Positions 35,796-46,800 of a stretch of 64,000 nt of DNA are shown one piece after another (the first letter of the stretch is position 1; each line of letters begins with the position of its first letter). Both the position numbers and the translations under genes were made by a program. Source of the DNA: Aralia elata (taxonomy: Eukaryota > Streptophyta > Magnoliopsida > Apiales > Araliaceae); the NCBI GenBank assembly GCA_034770075.1, contig CM068377.1:57592275-57656274 (forward strand), written 5' to 3'. The notes under the pieces are model-generated. The model saw only the letters and a program-made list of their open reading frames with translations, was not told where the DNA came from and did no database searches.

Positions 35796-36312
35796 ATCCT
35801 CAATTTCCTTTTTCCTTTGAGGAGCGAACTACGTAGGACCTGATCTCCCAACTTGTGGGGGTACGTAGGCAGCCATCATGGCGCGGTCCGATCAAAAAAA
35901 AAAAAATATATATCCTTCCCCTAAAACAAAGTCAATCCCCAACAGCCAGATAAACCTGCCTAAACCCTCAAAACTTTCCCGAAACCAGCCAACCAATCCT
36001 TTCCATACCAAATTGACATAACCCTGATCAAACCAAACAGTTTGCCAAAGTCTGAAACTCAATCCAATGAAATCGACAGGGGTACGGCAATATCTGTCAA
36101 ATCTCCATCAAGACTTGAGAAGAGAAAGAAAGCGAAATGTCAAAATCATGATCAACCGGATAAAATGATGATCCAATGAAGGGCAACGATACAACAAAGA
36201 GGGAAAATGACTAAATTTAAATACCTGTGTACATATATAAGTCTTTTGTTACAAGATTTCCTTCTCAAATAACCGATGAAATTAACATAGTCTATGCAGG
36301 AGATAAAACAAT
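35796..36312 (+). other. Spacer after pol with a structured CTACGTAGG module
   Basis: No gene. At 35828-35890, ACTACGTAGG and GTACGTAGG flank a short stem (CTCCCA / TGGGGG, loop ACTTG), and GGACC (about 35836) can pair with GGTCC (about 35887). Similar TACGTAGGCAGCC sequences are familiar after pol in plant Tat-type elements. Confidence 0.55.
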
Positions 36313-37878
36313 CTACAAATCTGCAACTAACTGAAGCAGAACGGATAGGGTGGTGGATAGATCTGAGGCGTCAACATCCCCTGAAATCTGCTGTCCCATC
36401 ATGTCGATGCGGTCCAACAAGGCAGCGGCTCGGCTGACAGTCCCAGAGTGTGCATCTATGACTGTCCTAGCCTGAAGAGCAATGGCATCTCTATCAGCTA
36501 TGGCAGCATCTCTGGCTAGAATAGCAGCATCCCTCTCAGCAATGACAGCATCCCTCTCAGATTCAATAGCCATCAAAGACAGTCGGATCCGGCTATGTTC
36601 AGTGTCCTGACTAGGGAGCGAGTCGACTGAGATCGAGTGATATATGGTATCGTCTGGGAAAGTCACTCCAGAGTCGTCAAAAGTCCCAGTCTGACTCACA
36701 CCAACCGTATCCGAATCTCTGCGCAACCATTGCACATAAGCGAATGTCTGGATGGGGCAACTATCATTGTACTCGGCCAGGATCCTACGAGGCCAAAGAT
36801 CATATACCCGCAGTAGATCTCTCTCTGTCTGGGATGATGTAGGGAATCGGTAGTCGGCCGCGCTCGTGAAGGGGTGGAAATCCTGTGTCTGATCAAACTG
36901 CCCCATCACCGCCATGGGATGATAAGTCGTCACACCCCTCAAGCCAGCAATGGGAATGAAGTTCAGGTCGGGCACATGAGTCAAGAAGCTCATAAAGGAG
37001 CAATAACCCGAATAAACCAGGAGATGAAAGGGATCCTCGATGACCGACAGAAATGCTGTCCAGGAGGCCGCATCAGTACAGCTCACAGGACGAAATGAAA
37101 ACTGCGTGGTTATGTCATGACTGAAGCAAAACCCTTGGCGACGGAGGTGGCCGATGGGACTAAGATGGCTCATGAACCACACATACAACAAAGTCGAGCT
37201 CCCTCGGAATACTCGGCCTCGGAAGGACTGACAGTATGAGGCTGACATATAAGTATCCGCCAGTATCATGGGAAGAATGGTGTGATCCTCCTGAAAGGCC
37301 CTAACGGCCGCGACCACCCGCATGTCCAAATGATCGGGTCCCGCGGCCAAGTACAGAACTGAGAGGATACAGGCCATCAAAACGTCTAGCCTCAAAACGC
37401 CCCAGCGCTCCTCCGATACAGAAAAATCCCCAGAGAAGTGGCGAAAACTGTTAGGTGAGCCGAATCGGTCAATCAAAAAGTGAAGAGGAACCAGGTGATC
37501 TGATGTGATCGCCGATATCAGAACCGCCCTCCGCAACCCAGTAAAGGTCAAGAACTGACGGCGCATGGGACCAGATGTGATCCTGGCACAAGGTCTATCC
37601 AAAGGTAAACCGGTGAAGCGACCATACTCCTCGAGGGTGGGGGTCAGCTCTACTGTCCCTAGCCTGAACACTTGACGAGCAGGGACCCAATATCTCAAAA
37701 TACCATCCACAAAACCCGCTGGCACCTGGAAGGTTAATAAGGACCGAGAATGGCCCAAAAGACCATCTGCGATGACCCTGTCGGCCGGCGATAAACTGTC
37801 CAACCAACGGAGGAGGCTGCCAACCAACCCTGTAGGAGGAATGGAATCCAAGCATACCACGACATCTGAGGATGTCAT
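36313..37878 (-). CDS. Antisense ORF 1 of element G: DUF7745-like protein with coiled coil
   Basis: A 521-codon frame on the strand opposite to the retroelement, from ATG 37878, uninterrupted. The N-terminal 300 residues resemble the plant DUF7745 family (for example 'VFRLGTVELTPTLEEYGRFTGL' at about residues 70-91, then a Trp- and Leu-rich helical region). The C-terminus (about residues 425-490) is a repetitive coiled coil built on 'ERDAAI' heptads. It lies between pol and the 3' LTR, tail to tail with pol, and downstream of antisense ORF 2. Tat elements are reported to carry antisense ORFs here. The role is unknown; origin by capture of a host gene is an inference. The intact frame suggests it is young or under constraint. 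Confidence 0.72.
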   Translation of the reverse strand: MTSSDVVVCLDSIPPTGLVGSLLRWLDSLSPADRVIADGLLGHSRSLLTFQVPAGFVDGILRYWVPARQVFRLGTVELTPTLEEYGRFTGLPLDRPCARITSGPMRRQFLTFTGLRRAVLISAITSDHLVPLHFLIDRFGSPNSFRHFSGDFSVSEERWGVLRLDVLMACILSVLYLAAGPDHLDMRVVAAVRAFQEDHTILPMILADTYMSASYCQSFRGRVFRGSSTLLYVWFMSHLSPIGHLRRQGFCFSHDITTQFSFRPVSCTDAASWTAFLSVIEDPFHLLVYSGYCSFMSFLTHVPDLNFIPIAGLRGVTTYHPMAVMGQFDQTQDFHPFTSAADYRFPTSSQTERDLLRVYDLWPRRILAEYNDSCPIQTFAYVQWLRRDSDTVGVSQTGTFDDSGVTFPDDTIYHSISVDSLPSQDTEHSRIRLSLMAIESERDAVIAERDAAILARDAAIADRDAIALQARTVIDAHSGTVSRAAALLDRIDMMGQQISGDVDASDLSTTLSVLLQLVADL

Positions 37879-38094
37879 CTGTGAAAAAATAGTATCAAAA
37901 AGACTGTACAGGGGTCATTTTCTATCCATGAATAAAGAGCATGCATCATACAGACAATAATAAAGCAAATGAATTTCATAAAGATAAAAGATAAAGAACT
38001 GTGCATAGATAAATAAATGAGTTCAGTACATAGTGCATGAAATGAAAAATAAATCTAAACAGGTGCAGGTACAAAAGCCCTATCCTATCCTGAT
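37879..38094 (-). other. Spacer between the two antisense genes
   Basis: About 215 AT-rich bases separating the stop of antisense ORF 2 from the ATG of antisense ORF 1. It may hold the promoter or leader of ORF 1. No certain motif. Confidence 0.45.
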
Positions 38095-40068
38095 CTAGAT
38101 AAAATCAATCTCATCTATGAAGGCGGGATCCTCAAACTGGTCCCCGGGGGTCGCCGAAGTCGAGGGCCCAAAGTTCATGTCGGGGATGTATGGCCGCGCG
38201 GTGGCATCAGATGAGCTCGACCCCGCATCATAACCCGTGCCATCAGGATCATAGGTATAGGCCTCCTCCGGGGTCCGACCTAACACCCGAAGAAATAGGG
38301 ACAACTGGTCTACCTGACGGGTCAGAGTGGCAATCTGCTCGGCATGGGTAGGGCTCCGAACACAGGCTGCCCAGTCAGTCATCATCACCGAACCAGGGAC
38401 CATATCCCCGAGGAAGAATGTGGCCCGGGTCTGAGGACCGATAGTGCGGGGCACCCACCAAGTACGGAAAGCATCACTCGTACTGGGACCCGTAGAAAGC
38501 ATCCGGCCGTCCTCCCCTGCAAGCATGATCTCCGAAGGCTGAGAGTCCAGCGGCCAGGAAGTAGTGATAGGAAGGGAATGCGGGATGCGGATCTCTCCTA
38601 TGACGCATCTGAATGCGCGCTCCCCCAGATACATCACCCATCCTCCGATACTCTGCAAAGTGAGGCGGCGGATGGAAAGCTCGAACTCCGGGCCAGAAGG
38701 GTTCCCAGCATCGAACCCCTCAGCCAAATGCTCGGAGAGGTAGGGAATCCAGACGACATCTACAGCAGTGATCAGCTCCAGCTGGATGCGGCAGTGTGCA
38801 AAGCTGCCTGATATCGGGACCTCCTCCAAAGTGCTGTGATGCCACCGTCGGCCCCGGGGATAAGTATCAAGGCCGAGAGTAGTGACAGGCCTCAGGCATG
38901 GAAGACGCTCGTAGGCCCAGAACTGCGAACAGAAACAGTGAAAAGCATGAGAAATCGACAGACGCAAAAAGAAAAGAAATGAATTGACAGGAAATACATT
39001 AAGAAAAAAGAAAGAAGTCTCACCAGCAGAAAATGATAGAATCCGAGCCAAGCGTCTGTCTGGCCCTCCGAGCGTAGACGCATGCCATGGAGGAAATAGG
39101 CAAAGGTGAATGACCCCCAGTCATAGTCACCGATGCGGTCCACGTCTCTGACCGCTCCTACGACGCTGAAATGAATGGTGGAGGAGTTGTTCCCCAGAAA
39201 ACAACCCCTCATGATGGTCAGGAACAGGCGTCGTAGCAGAATGTCCCTGGTGCCCTGATCCGCTGGAATGGGAAGTGCGTACAGACCCCCAACAGCATCG
39301 ACAGCCAAAGCGCCGGATCGAATGCTACGGGCCTTAAAGACCCGATCCTCAGCACCGAAGCCCAATAAAGCCCGGACCTCCACAGGAGTGATGTCGAGAT
39401 CTAGAGGAACGCGGGACCCGGCAAACTCTATGCCCGTAATGTATCTCCAATCCCAGGGGGTCAGCACAACCTCGCAGTCAAGAAGGTGAAGAGACTGCGT
39501 CTGGTGAAACCAGCGCTCTGATAAGGCCCTCATGTAACCCCAGGGGCACTGGCGGGGAATGATGGTAAAGAAGTGACGAAAACCCCAAGAATCCACCACC
39601 GCCCGGTAGTCACTGTGCAAAGCCGTGTAAAGGGAATAGATGTTGAACCAGTTGCCCCTCGGCTGAGTAAACTCGGGTACTTGGGGCAATCACCAATGGG
39701 TCAGTCCGGATAAAAGGAGAATTGGGAAATTGAGAATAAAATCAGAATAGAACCGAATATACCTCGTTAGCCACGAGAGATGCCGAGGGATGACGACTGA
39801 GATCCCGACCCAATAGATCGGGGATCTGCACAGATGCGCCAGACGGGGCACTATGAGGAGCTGGAGCCGGTGTGCTGGAGGATGGTCCCTCTGCCGCGAC
39901 CTCCGGAGGAGCAGCCTCCTCAACGTCCGGATGAGCAGGACGAACGACAGCCACCGCCAAGCGGCGAGCCTGACGGGTCCGAGGAGGAACAGGAGCAGGT
40001 GCAGCCCTACGGCGGCGAACGCCCGAGGTCCGGGATACGGAAGAGCTACTATGAGCATCGGGATCCAT
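38095..40068 (-). CDS. Antisense gene 2 of element G: spliced plant-mobile-domain protein
   Basis: Three consecutive open frames on the minus strand join through two predicted introns, both phase 0. Exon 1 is 40068-39763, starting at ATG 40068. Intron 39762-39672 has donor GAG|GTATAT and acceptor CCGAG. Exon 2 is 39671-39024. Intron 39023-38923 has donor CTG|GTGAGA and acceptor TTCGCAG after a pyrimidine run. Exon 3 is 38922-38095. The product would be 593 residues. Exon 1 is low-complexity (Ser, Pro, Ala, Arg). Exon 2 resembles the plant mobile domain / aminotransferase-like family ('RALSERWFHQTQSLHL', 'LTPWDWRYITGIEF'). Exon 3 continues that region and ends in a short coiled coil and acidic tail. 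Such domains occur in host silencing factors (MAIN/MAIL) and in transposons. Splicing is predicted, not shown. Confidence 0.7.
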
Positions 40069-40830
40069 AGCTGGAACAGAATAGGCAAGGAGGAAGGTAA
40101 GTTCCCTTTTGAATTATGTCACGAATATTCTAAATTCCTACCCACATTATATAATTAATGCAACATGATGCATGTTTATGGTATGTTAAAAAAAAAAAAA
40201 AAAAAAAAAAAATTTCGGCAGAGTTCCGTTTGTAAAATGGACATCCCAGGCATAAGCCAAACGTGTTTTCAATCAATCCAAGCCTCAAACAGATCAAAAT
40301 TGCATTCATATGTGTAGTTACAGCATGTATAGTACAGTAATGCATGATTTTCTTGCAGAAAAGGAATAACAGTATGTGGGACCACATCATGAGCATAAAA
40401 TAGGACTCACACAATTGCTACCTAGCATGTATATATGATAATACATAGCATAACATTGTAAAGCATACATTTCTATCTCTAAACATGCAAATAGCCAAAT
40501 GTATAGCCAAATGTATAGCCAAATGTTGACGAAATTGAAAAGTGAACGGTCAAAGTGTTACCTGTAGCGCGTAGAACGATCCTACCGGAGCAGTTTTTGC
40601 AGAAAAGTTGGGAAACTCGACAAAAGGTCCTTGCAAACGAGCAAAATCGCAAGAATCTATGTGGGGTACGAAGTTGAAAGTGACAGATCTGGAAGTGGCG
40701 AGCCGCCTAAGAACCCGATCTTGGCCGCAGATCAATCTGCGGCTGGCCGCAGATCCATCTGCGGCTGGCCCTGGTGGGTCCCCTTGGCTCCCTTACAACC
40801 GTTTGATGTGTCTAGTGAAAATGAATTACG
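40069..40830. other. Region upstream of antisense gene 2
   Basis: No gene. It contains a poly-A run (40188-40211), three AAATGTATAGCC-type tandem units (40493-40527) and two perfect palindromes GCCGCAGATCAATCTGCGGC (40724-40743) and its one-base variant (40746-40765) that also occur in the LTR. It could hold the antisense gene promoter. Confidence 0.5.
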
Positions 40831-41482
40831 AGATGGGTGACCGGCGACGATAACCGGCCCCGACGAGAGGATCGACCGGCGACGATAACCGGCGATTACG
40901 ATGTGGATGTCCGGCGACGAAAACCGGCTCCGACAAGATAACCAACCGGCGACGATAACCGGGAGTTACGAGATGGGTGACCGGCGACGATAACCATCCC
41001 CGACGAGACAATCGACCGGCGACGATAACCGGCGATTACGATGTGGATGTCCGGCGACGAAAACCGGCTCCGACAAGATAACCAACCGGCGACGATAACC
41101 GGGGGTTACGAGATGGGTGACCGGCGACGATAACCGGCCCCGACGAGAGGATCGACCGGCGACGATAACCGGCGATTACGAGGTGGATGTCCGGCAACGA
41201 AAACCGGCTCCGACAAGATAACCAACCGGCGACGATAACCGGGGGTTACGAGATGGGTGACCGGCGACGATAACCGGCCCCGACGAGAGGATCGACCGGC
41301 GACGATAACCGGCGATTACGAGGTGGATGTCCGGCGACGAAAACCGGCTCCGGCGACGATAACCGGGGGTTACGAGATGGGTGACCGGCGACGATAACCG
41401 GCCCCGACGAGAGGATCGACCGGCGACGATAACCGGCGATTACGAGATGGATGTCCGGCGACGATAACCGGAGGTTACGAGA
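40831..41482. repeat. GC-rich minisatellite, 140-bp units of four ~35-bp subunits
   Basis: AGATGGGTGA recurs at 40831, 40971, 41111 and 41251 (period 140) and at 41375 (period 124, one shortened unit). Each 140-bp unit holds four variants of about 35 bp built on CCGGCGACGATAACCGG. About 4.6 copies. It is far more GC-rich than the surroundings. Confidence 0.9.
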
Positions 41483-41653
41483 CGATCATCCGCATGGCAT
41501 TAATACCCTTTTACGAATAGGATTACATCCATTGCATCATACGGCATATGTGTAAGCATCATGTATGTATTGTCATCCATGTGCATTGTCATTCATGCAT
41601 CGAGTGTCTATTCTTTATCTTGTTCATTTCATTCATCATTTCATAAACATGAT
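41483..41653 (+). other. Spacer between minisatellite and polypurine tract of G
   Basis: About 170 bases rich in CAT/ATG words. No gene. Confidence 0.4.
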
Positions 41654-41666
41654 AAAGAGGGGCAGC
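41654..41666 (+). promoter_or_regulatory. Element G polypurine tract
   Basis: AAAGAGGGGCAGC directly before the 3' LTR start; would prime plus-strand synthesis. Confidence 0.8.
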
Positions 41667-43790
41667 TGTAGACACCCAAATTTTGCGTTCCCTGTACTAA
41701 CCATGACAGGAGGGCAAAATCGTCAATTGAACCGGCTTGCGAGAGTGAAGGAATGGGCCCAAGGGCGAGCGCCCGACACCGCCGCAGGGATTGGCAATCA
41801 AAGCTGATGTGACAATAAGGCCATCCGAGACAGACATCCCCGAATGAGGTGACGCGTCTCCCGGAGATTCCCGGACTGCAAAATACGAGCCCTTCGACGG
41901 AAATCAACGGTATGGCACGAAAATCGAGACAAGGTGCGGAAAATGAGAAAATCAGCACAGTCAGCCGCAGATCAATCCGCGGCCAAGGACGGAACTCGAG
42001 ACGGCACGGGACTCGAGCGCACGGGACTCGAGCGCGGCTGGGGGGAGAACCAAGGGCCAGCAGCAGATCAATCTGCGGCCAGCCGCAGATCAATCTGCGG
42101 CTGCCCTTGGCAGTCCTTTATCAGGCCATTTCGCATACAGGAAAAAAAGAGAAGGAAGAAGAAGAAAAATCCAGCAGCAGCAGCTCGGAAATAGGGAGAA
42201 AACAGCAACAAAATAAGGGCAATTAGGAGAGAAAAAGAGTAAAAAGAGTGAGGAATTGTACCAAGTTTGTGAGATTATATCTCATATTTTCTACTCTACT
42301 CAATACACAAATTCCTACATATTGTGGGGATCATTTTGCAAGGTGAAAATCTTTTGTTTTGACATTCGCTCGTACCATTTTGATAGGCTCTTATTATCCG
42401 AGTCCTCTTAAATGTATCCTTTTTTTGCGTTGTATTGTGAAATCACGGATTAGGGATTATTAGTGAGGGTTCCATTGGAACAAAATTCTTCCTAATAACC
42501 CGAGGATATCCAACGGGTGGAATTTCTAGCTTGTTTATGGTGATTGCTTGGATGTAATTTAGTTAGACTATCATTTTCGGATATCATGGTGTATTAGGCA
42601 ATCCGTGTTGTTTTAGTTTCGTAGAATTCGTTTTGCGGGTATGTAGTAATCTTGGTGTGAGCCTAGGAATGCGACCCCGTGGTCCAAATCCGATGATGGA
42701 CGTTTTGATACATGTAATGGATGCAAGGTACTCGTGTTGTTGTAACATGTAATCGTTGGGCCTTAAAACGACGCTAGAGCGAGAATCGGGTTTAAGGCCC
42801 CGTAATAGTAAAATATGTGATTGTTGGCGTTAGGGGATATTTTGATGGCTTACATGCCCATGAATAGCCCCCTACGCGTTTGATATTTAGTTCGATTTGT
42901 AAACACCCAACAAAAAGATTTCAAAGCCAAGACAATAAAGATTTTGCTAAAATTAATCAAAGTAGGATATTAGCATCACGAGGCTAAAAATTGGAAGTGT
43001 TAATGAAAGTCGATTCCTATTTTACGAGAAAGCTAAAAGGAAGTTGTTTCCAAATGTCACAAAAAATGGTTTTATAAAGAGAAATAAACGTTTTACTAAA
43101 CCTTGATACATAGGGCGAAAGAGATTCTAGAAATTGCCTATCATTTAGGAAAGCAACGTATAAATCTCGATTCCTATTTTGGCTAAGGTTTAACAAACTC
43201 ACGTTTTACCAAAACAAACACTTAATAAAAATCTTATAGCTTTTGTCAATTTAAAATCAAATCTTTCTCAATAAGAAAATAAGGTTTTCTCGTAAATACC
43301 AAAAAGACATTTTTTAGCATTCTCAAAATTAAAGCACGATTTTCCCTAAAAAATCCAAATGATTCTTTCATACAAACTCACCACAACTTTCATTTAGGCA
43401 CACACACACACACACGCACGCATATACGTTTCATGAATTAAAGGATAGGAAAAGCATCAAGATTGCGGTAACCGTATTTCACGGAAGTCGGGGGGTGCCT
43501 AACACCTTCCCCTCGCTTAAGCAAGCCCCCGAACTCTATGAATCTCGATTCGCAGACCATTTAATTCGGAGTCACATATGAGCCAGCGATTTATAAAAAA
43601 CGAAAATTCGGATGAGTTGGTACATCCATTTCAAATATACCAACTGGCGACTCTGGTTAATTGGCTCATCATAAAAAAACGATCTTTCAAAACCCCGTCG
43701 ACATCAAGGCCGACCTTTTCCCAAATCACCTAAAACCGAAAAGGCTAAAATAGGAAAAGAAAGAGAGACGATAAAAACCCGGCGTCGACA
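41667..43790 (+). repeat. 3' LTR of element G
   Basis: 2124 bp. It matches 26067-28207 with about 10 single-base differences, one fewer 15-bp repeat unit and one fewer CA repeat. No gene. Confidence 0.93.
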
Positions 43791-43795
43791 TAACC
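43791..43795. repeat. Right target site duplication of element G (TAACC)
   Basis: Identical to 26062-26066. Confidence 0.93.
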
Positions 43796-43799
43796 TACA

Positions 43800-43812
43800 G
43801 CTCTGATACCAA
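43800..43812 (-). promoter_or_regulatory. Primer binding site of the E/C chimeric element
   Basis: Minus strand TTGGTATCAGAGC, initiator tRNA-Met type, four bases inside LTR C. Removing G, it joins to the leader at 26061 downward. Confidence 0.85.
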
Positions 43813-43816
43813 CCTA

Positions 43817-46800
43817 TGACGCCCCCAAATTCGGGTCTCCAAATACCCGGATCCGGTCATCACGATCCAACATAAACATCCACCTATAACAACATATGGT
43901 ATCTAAAATGCGGAATAAAATAAACATACGTTGTTCATTACAAGGTGTTACTAGTCCCAGAATACGATTAACCTTAAACATTTACACAATCCATACCCTA
44001 AATAGCTATCAGGGTTTAAATTACATTAACAATAATTAACTAACACATGTATCTAAAGTCTGCTACGAGAAGTCTATCATTTCATCTTTTCTTTTCCTTT
44101 GTTCTTCCCTGACGTCTCGGGTTTAGCTGCAATGAAGTCATGATATAGCAAGAATGAGCAACGAGTTTGCCCAGCAAGTTTAAAGTGCAACAATAAAGAT
44201 ATATCATGATGAAGGGATATTAAAGGAATTTCAACATTAGAGAAAAAAAAATCAGAAGCAAGAACAATAATTGCTTTTAGAACAATTGATAGTCAAATAG
44301 ACTTTGAACGATAACTTCCAAATGAGTCAATAGCTGGTTGACCCTCTGGTTACTGGCTACAGAATAACGTACTTGAGGGGATCAGCCTCGCGTACCCTAT
44401 GTATATGCATAACATTTAATTCTGCTGTTTGTACCTTATATACGGTACGTGGGGTACTCCCCTATACATAAAGGGGTGTTCATACAGTCTAAGAATCCTT
44501 ACCATTGATTGGTTCGGATAGCTTTTATAAATTCATACTTGCCTGACCGAACAAGGGTTCAGACTTAACCATGAGTAGTTCAAAATTTCTGAATTTAAAT
44601 AATTATATGAAATCAAATGCGCGAGTGCGAATGTCAATAAATATACAGATGTGGAATAATTTTAAAAGTAATTAGACCACTTAAAGCGTGCTCGGAAATA
44701 AGATTCAAGCTTAAAGAATAACTTGCAACAATATATACCTTTTTGCATGAATTAAAACAATGCATAAGGTTTAAAAGCTTGCTCAATGCAAAAATTGAGT
44801 GAGAAGAACTTGCAAAAATGAAAGAAGTTTAGGGTTAGGAACTTGCCTGTTTGCTCAGCTACAATTAAATCTTAGCTTTAATTACTTGACCTTGGATAAC
44901 CTATCAGTTGGTAGAGTTGGTTTATCCATTAGCATTGCGTAATTATATCCACTTATGCTATTTATTTAACAGATAAACAGCTCACTGAACACATTTAACT
45001 ACTATTAGCATTAGCTAAACAAAATTTAATTACTGACTCTTAGCTATATATGATAGCTAATTAGGGTTACTTATTATTTGAGTCCCTTTGTTTGTCTCAG
45101 AATGTGAGCTAACAATCTTTATTTATTATAAATAATAATAAATTTATTTTGACTTAAAAACAACTAAGTAACAATTGATCACTTATTAAAATTTGTTGCG
45201 CTCAATTACTACTTACCTTAGGGGTAATTGAGTAATTGTTAATCTTGTTCCTCGTTTAATATTAATTTAATACTTACTGTATTAATTCTCCCCACACTTA
45301 ATATATTTAAATAGTCCTTAAGTGTTTGTTATCATTATTTATTAGGGACCAAAAATAAATAACTAACTTAATAATTTTCCTTATACTTAATCATTATTTC
45401 ATTAATGATTAAGTAATTATTATCCTTATTAATCAATAACTTTATTCATACTTAATTATGATTATTATTAAATAAAATTTTTATTACTTATCAATAATAA
45501 ATAATTATTTCATTAACTTTATTTATATTTAATTATTAATTATTATTATTATTAAATAATAATTAAATATTTATTATCTTTATTTATTATTTATTAATAA
45601 ATAATAAATAATTATTTTATTAACTTTATTCATGTTTGATTCTTATTTAATACTAATTAACTAATAATTAAATAATTAGCTTTGTTCACACTTACTCATT
45701 ATAATAATTAAATACTCATTATAATACATAATTGGTAACATTTTATCGGTGTATTATTAACTCCAATAATAATACCAGAATTTCTTAATCACAATGAACC
45801 AACATAGTGCAATACCAACTGTTGAATCCAAGCAATATCATACAATTAACCAATACCAGCCTGTTTGCAGAATCAATTTAACTATCAGAACCCTAGGGTC
45901 CTTTACTATACAGAGTTTCAACCCCAGCAATCCAAACCCAACAATACTTAACATAACCCAACACACTGAGATGTATGTTATAACCAAATCAGCTGCTAGA
46001 ACGTTTCTAGGTTCAATAGTTCCCAATCAAAGAGTTAACACAGCACAACCAAAGCAACTTCTAAAAATCATTAATCCAATGCAGCAAAACAATTAATCCA
46101 ATACAATACATTTAGCCGATTTGTTGACCCAAGCAATAACAACAAAAATTTCAACCAACCTAAAATTATTATACCAGGTCAAATTTTCAACCCAAGGCAG
46201 TTACAATAACCTACTGTTATACCAGAAGTAACCTAAATCAAGCCAAACCATTACAGAAATTTAACAACCTTCGCAGTTGCTTAATACCTTGATGTCGTTC
46301 GAACTGCTTGTCTCCTTCTTCTCCCAAAATAATTGATCAAACCGGACATCCCCTATTGGCCTCCCCTGCTCCTCTTTGCTGCGACTCCTCTTCTTTCTCT
46401 GAATTGCCAATTTTTTAGCAGCTTAATTTCGGGCTTTGGTGTTCAATTTATAGAAAGGATTTACCCAGTCGTTGGGTAATACCCCCAATCGATCGAGGAA
46501 ATAACCGGCGGTAGGAGGGGGTGACTGTCAAGGGTATATGTTGACACTTATCCGACCCTAGCTGTTCAGCCGGCACTCTCGAGCTGTGCGTTTCCTCCCT
46601 CCGGTCAAATCACCGGTCGCTTGTTTGTTCGCCTCGAGTCCTTGAACCGCCGGTCGTTAGCCCCTTTCCCCAGTCCAAGCAATCGATTGCCTCGGTTCAC
46701 GCTGGCTGACGCGACTTTCCCGTTCGATTTGAGGGGTTAGAGTTGCTAGGTACTGAGTTGGTTCAGCTATGCACTTGTCCCGTTTGATTGAGGGCTTTGA

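Larger units (their letters stand above)
26067..43790 (+). mobile_element. Element G: Tat/Ogre-like Ty3/gypsy retrotransposon, full length
   Basis: A 17.7 kb element: LTR 26067-28207, tRNA-Arg-type primer site, leader, gag, protease with G-patch, predicted intron, RT, RNase H plus a second archaeal-type RNase H, integrase, two antisense genes, a GC-rich minisatellite, polypurine tract, LTR 41667-43790. A perfect 5-bp target duplication flanks it. LTRs differ at about 10 positions plus two repeat-length indels by my reading, so insertion was recent. It sits in the leader of the E/C element. The dual RNase H, spliced pol and Arg-type primer site are typical of the Tat/Ogre lineage. Confidence 0.93.

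Noticed and set aside
38344..38811. 155-codon plus-strand frame within antisense gene 2
   Set aside because: Opposite-strand shadow; low-complexity and no family resemblance.
40831..41482. Possible centromeric satellite
   Set aside because: Only about 4.6 units, confined to one retroelement interior.
45794..46096. 100-codon frame in LTR C
   Set aside because: Asn/Gln/Thr-rich translation of AT-rich LTR sequence; no homologue recognised.
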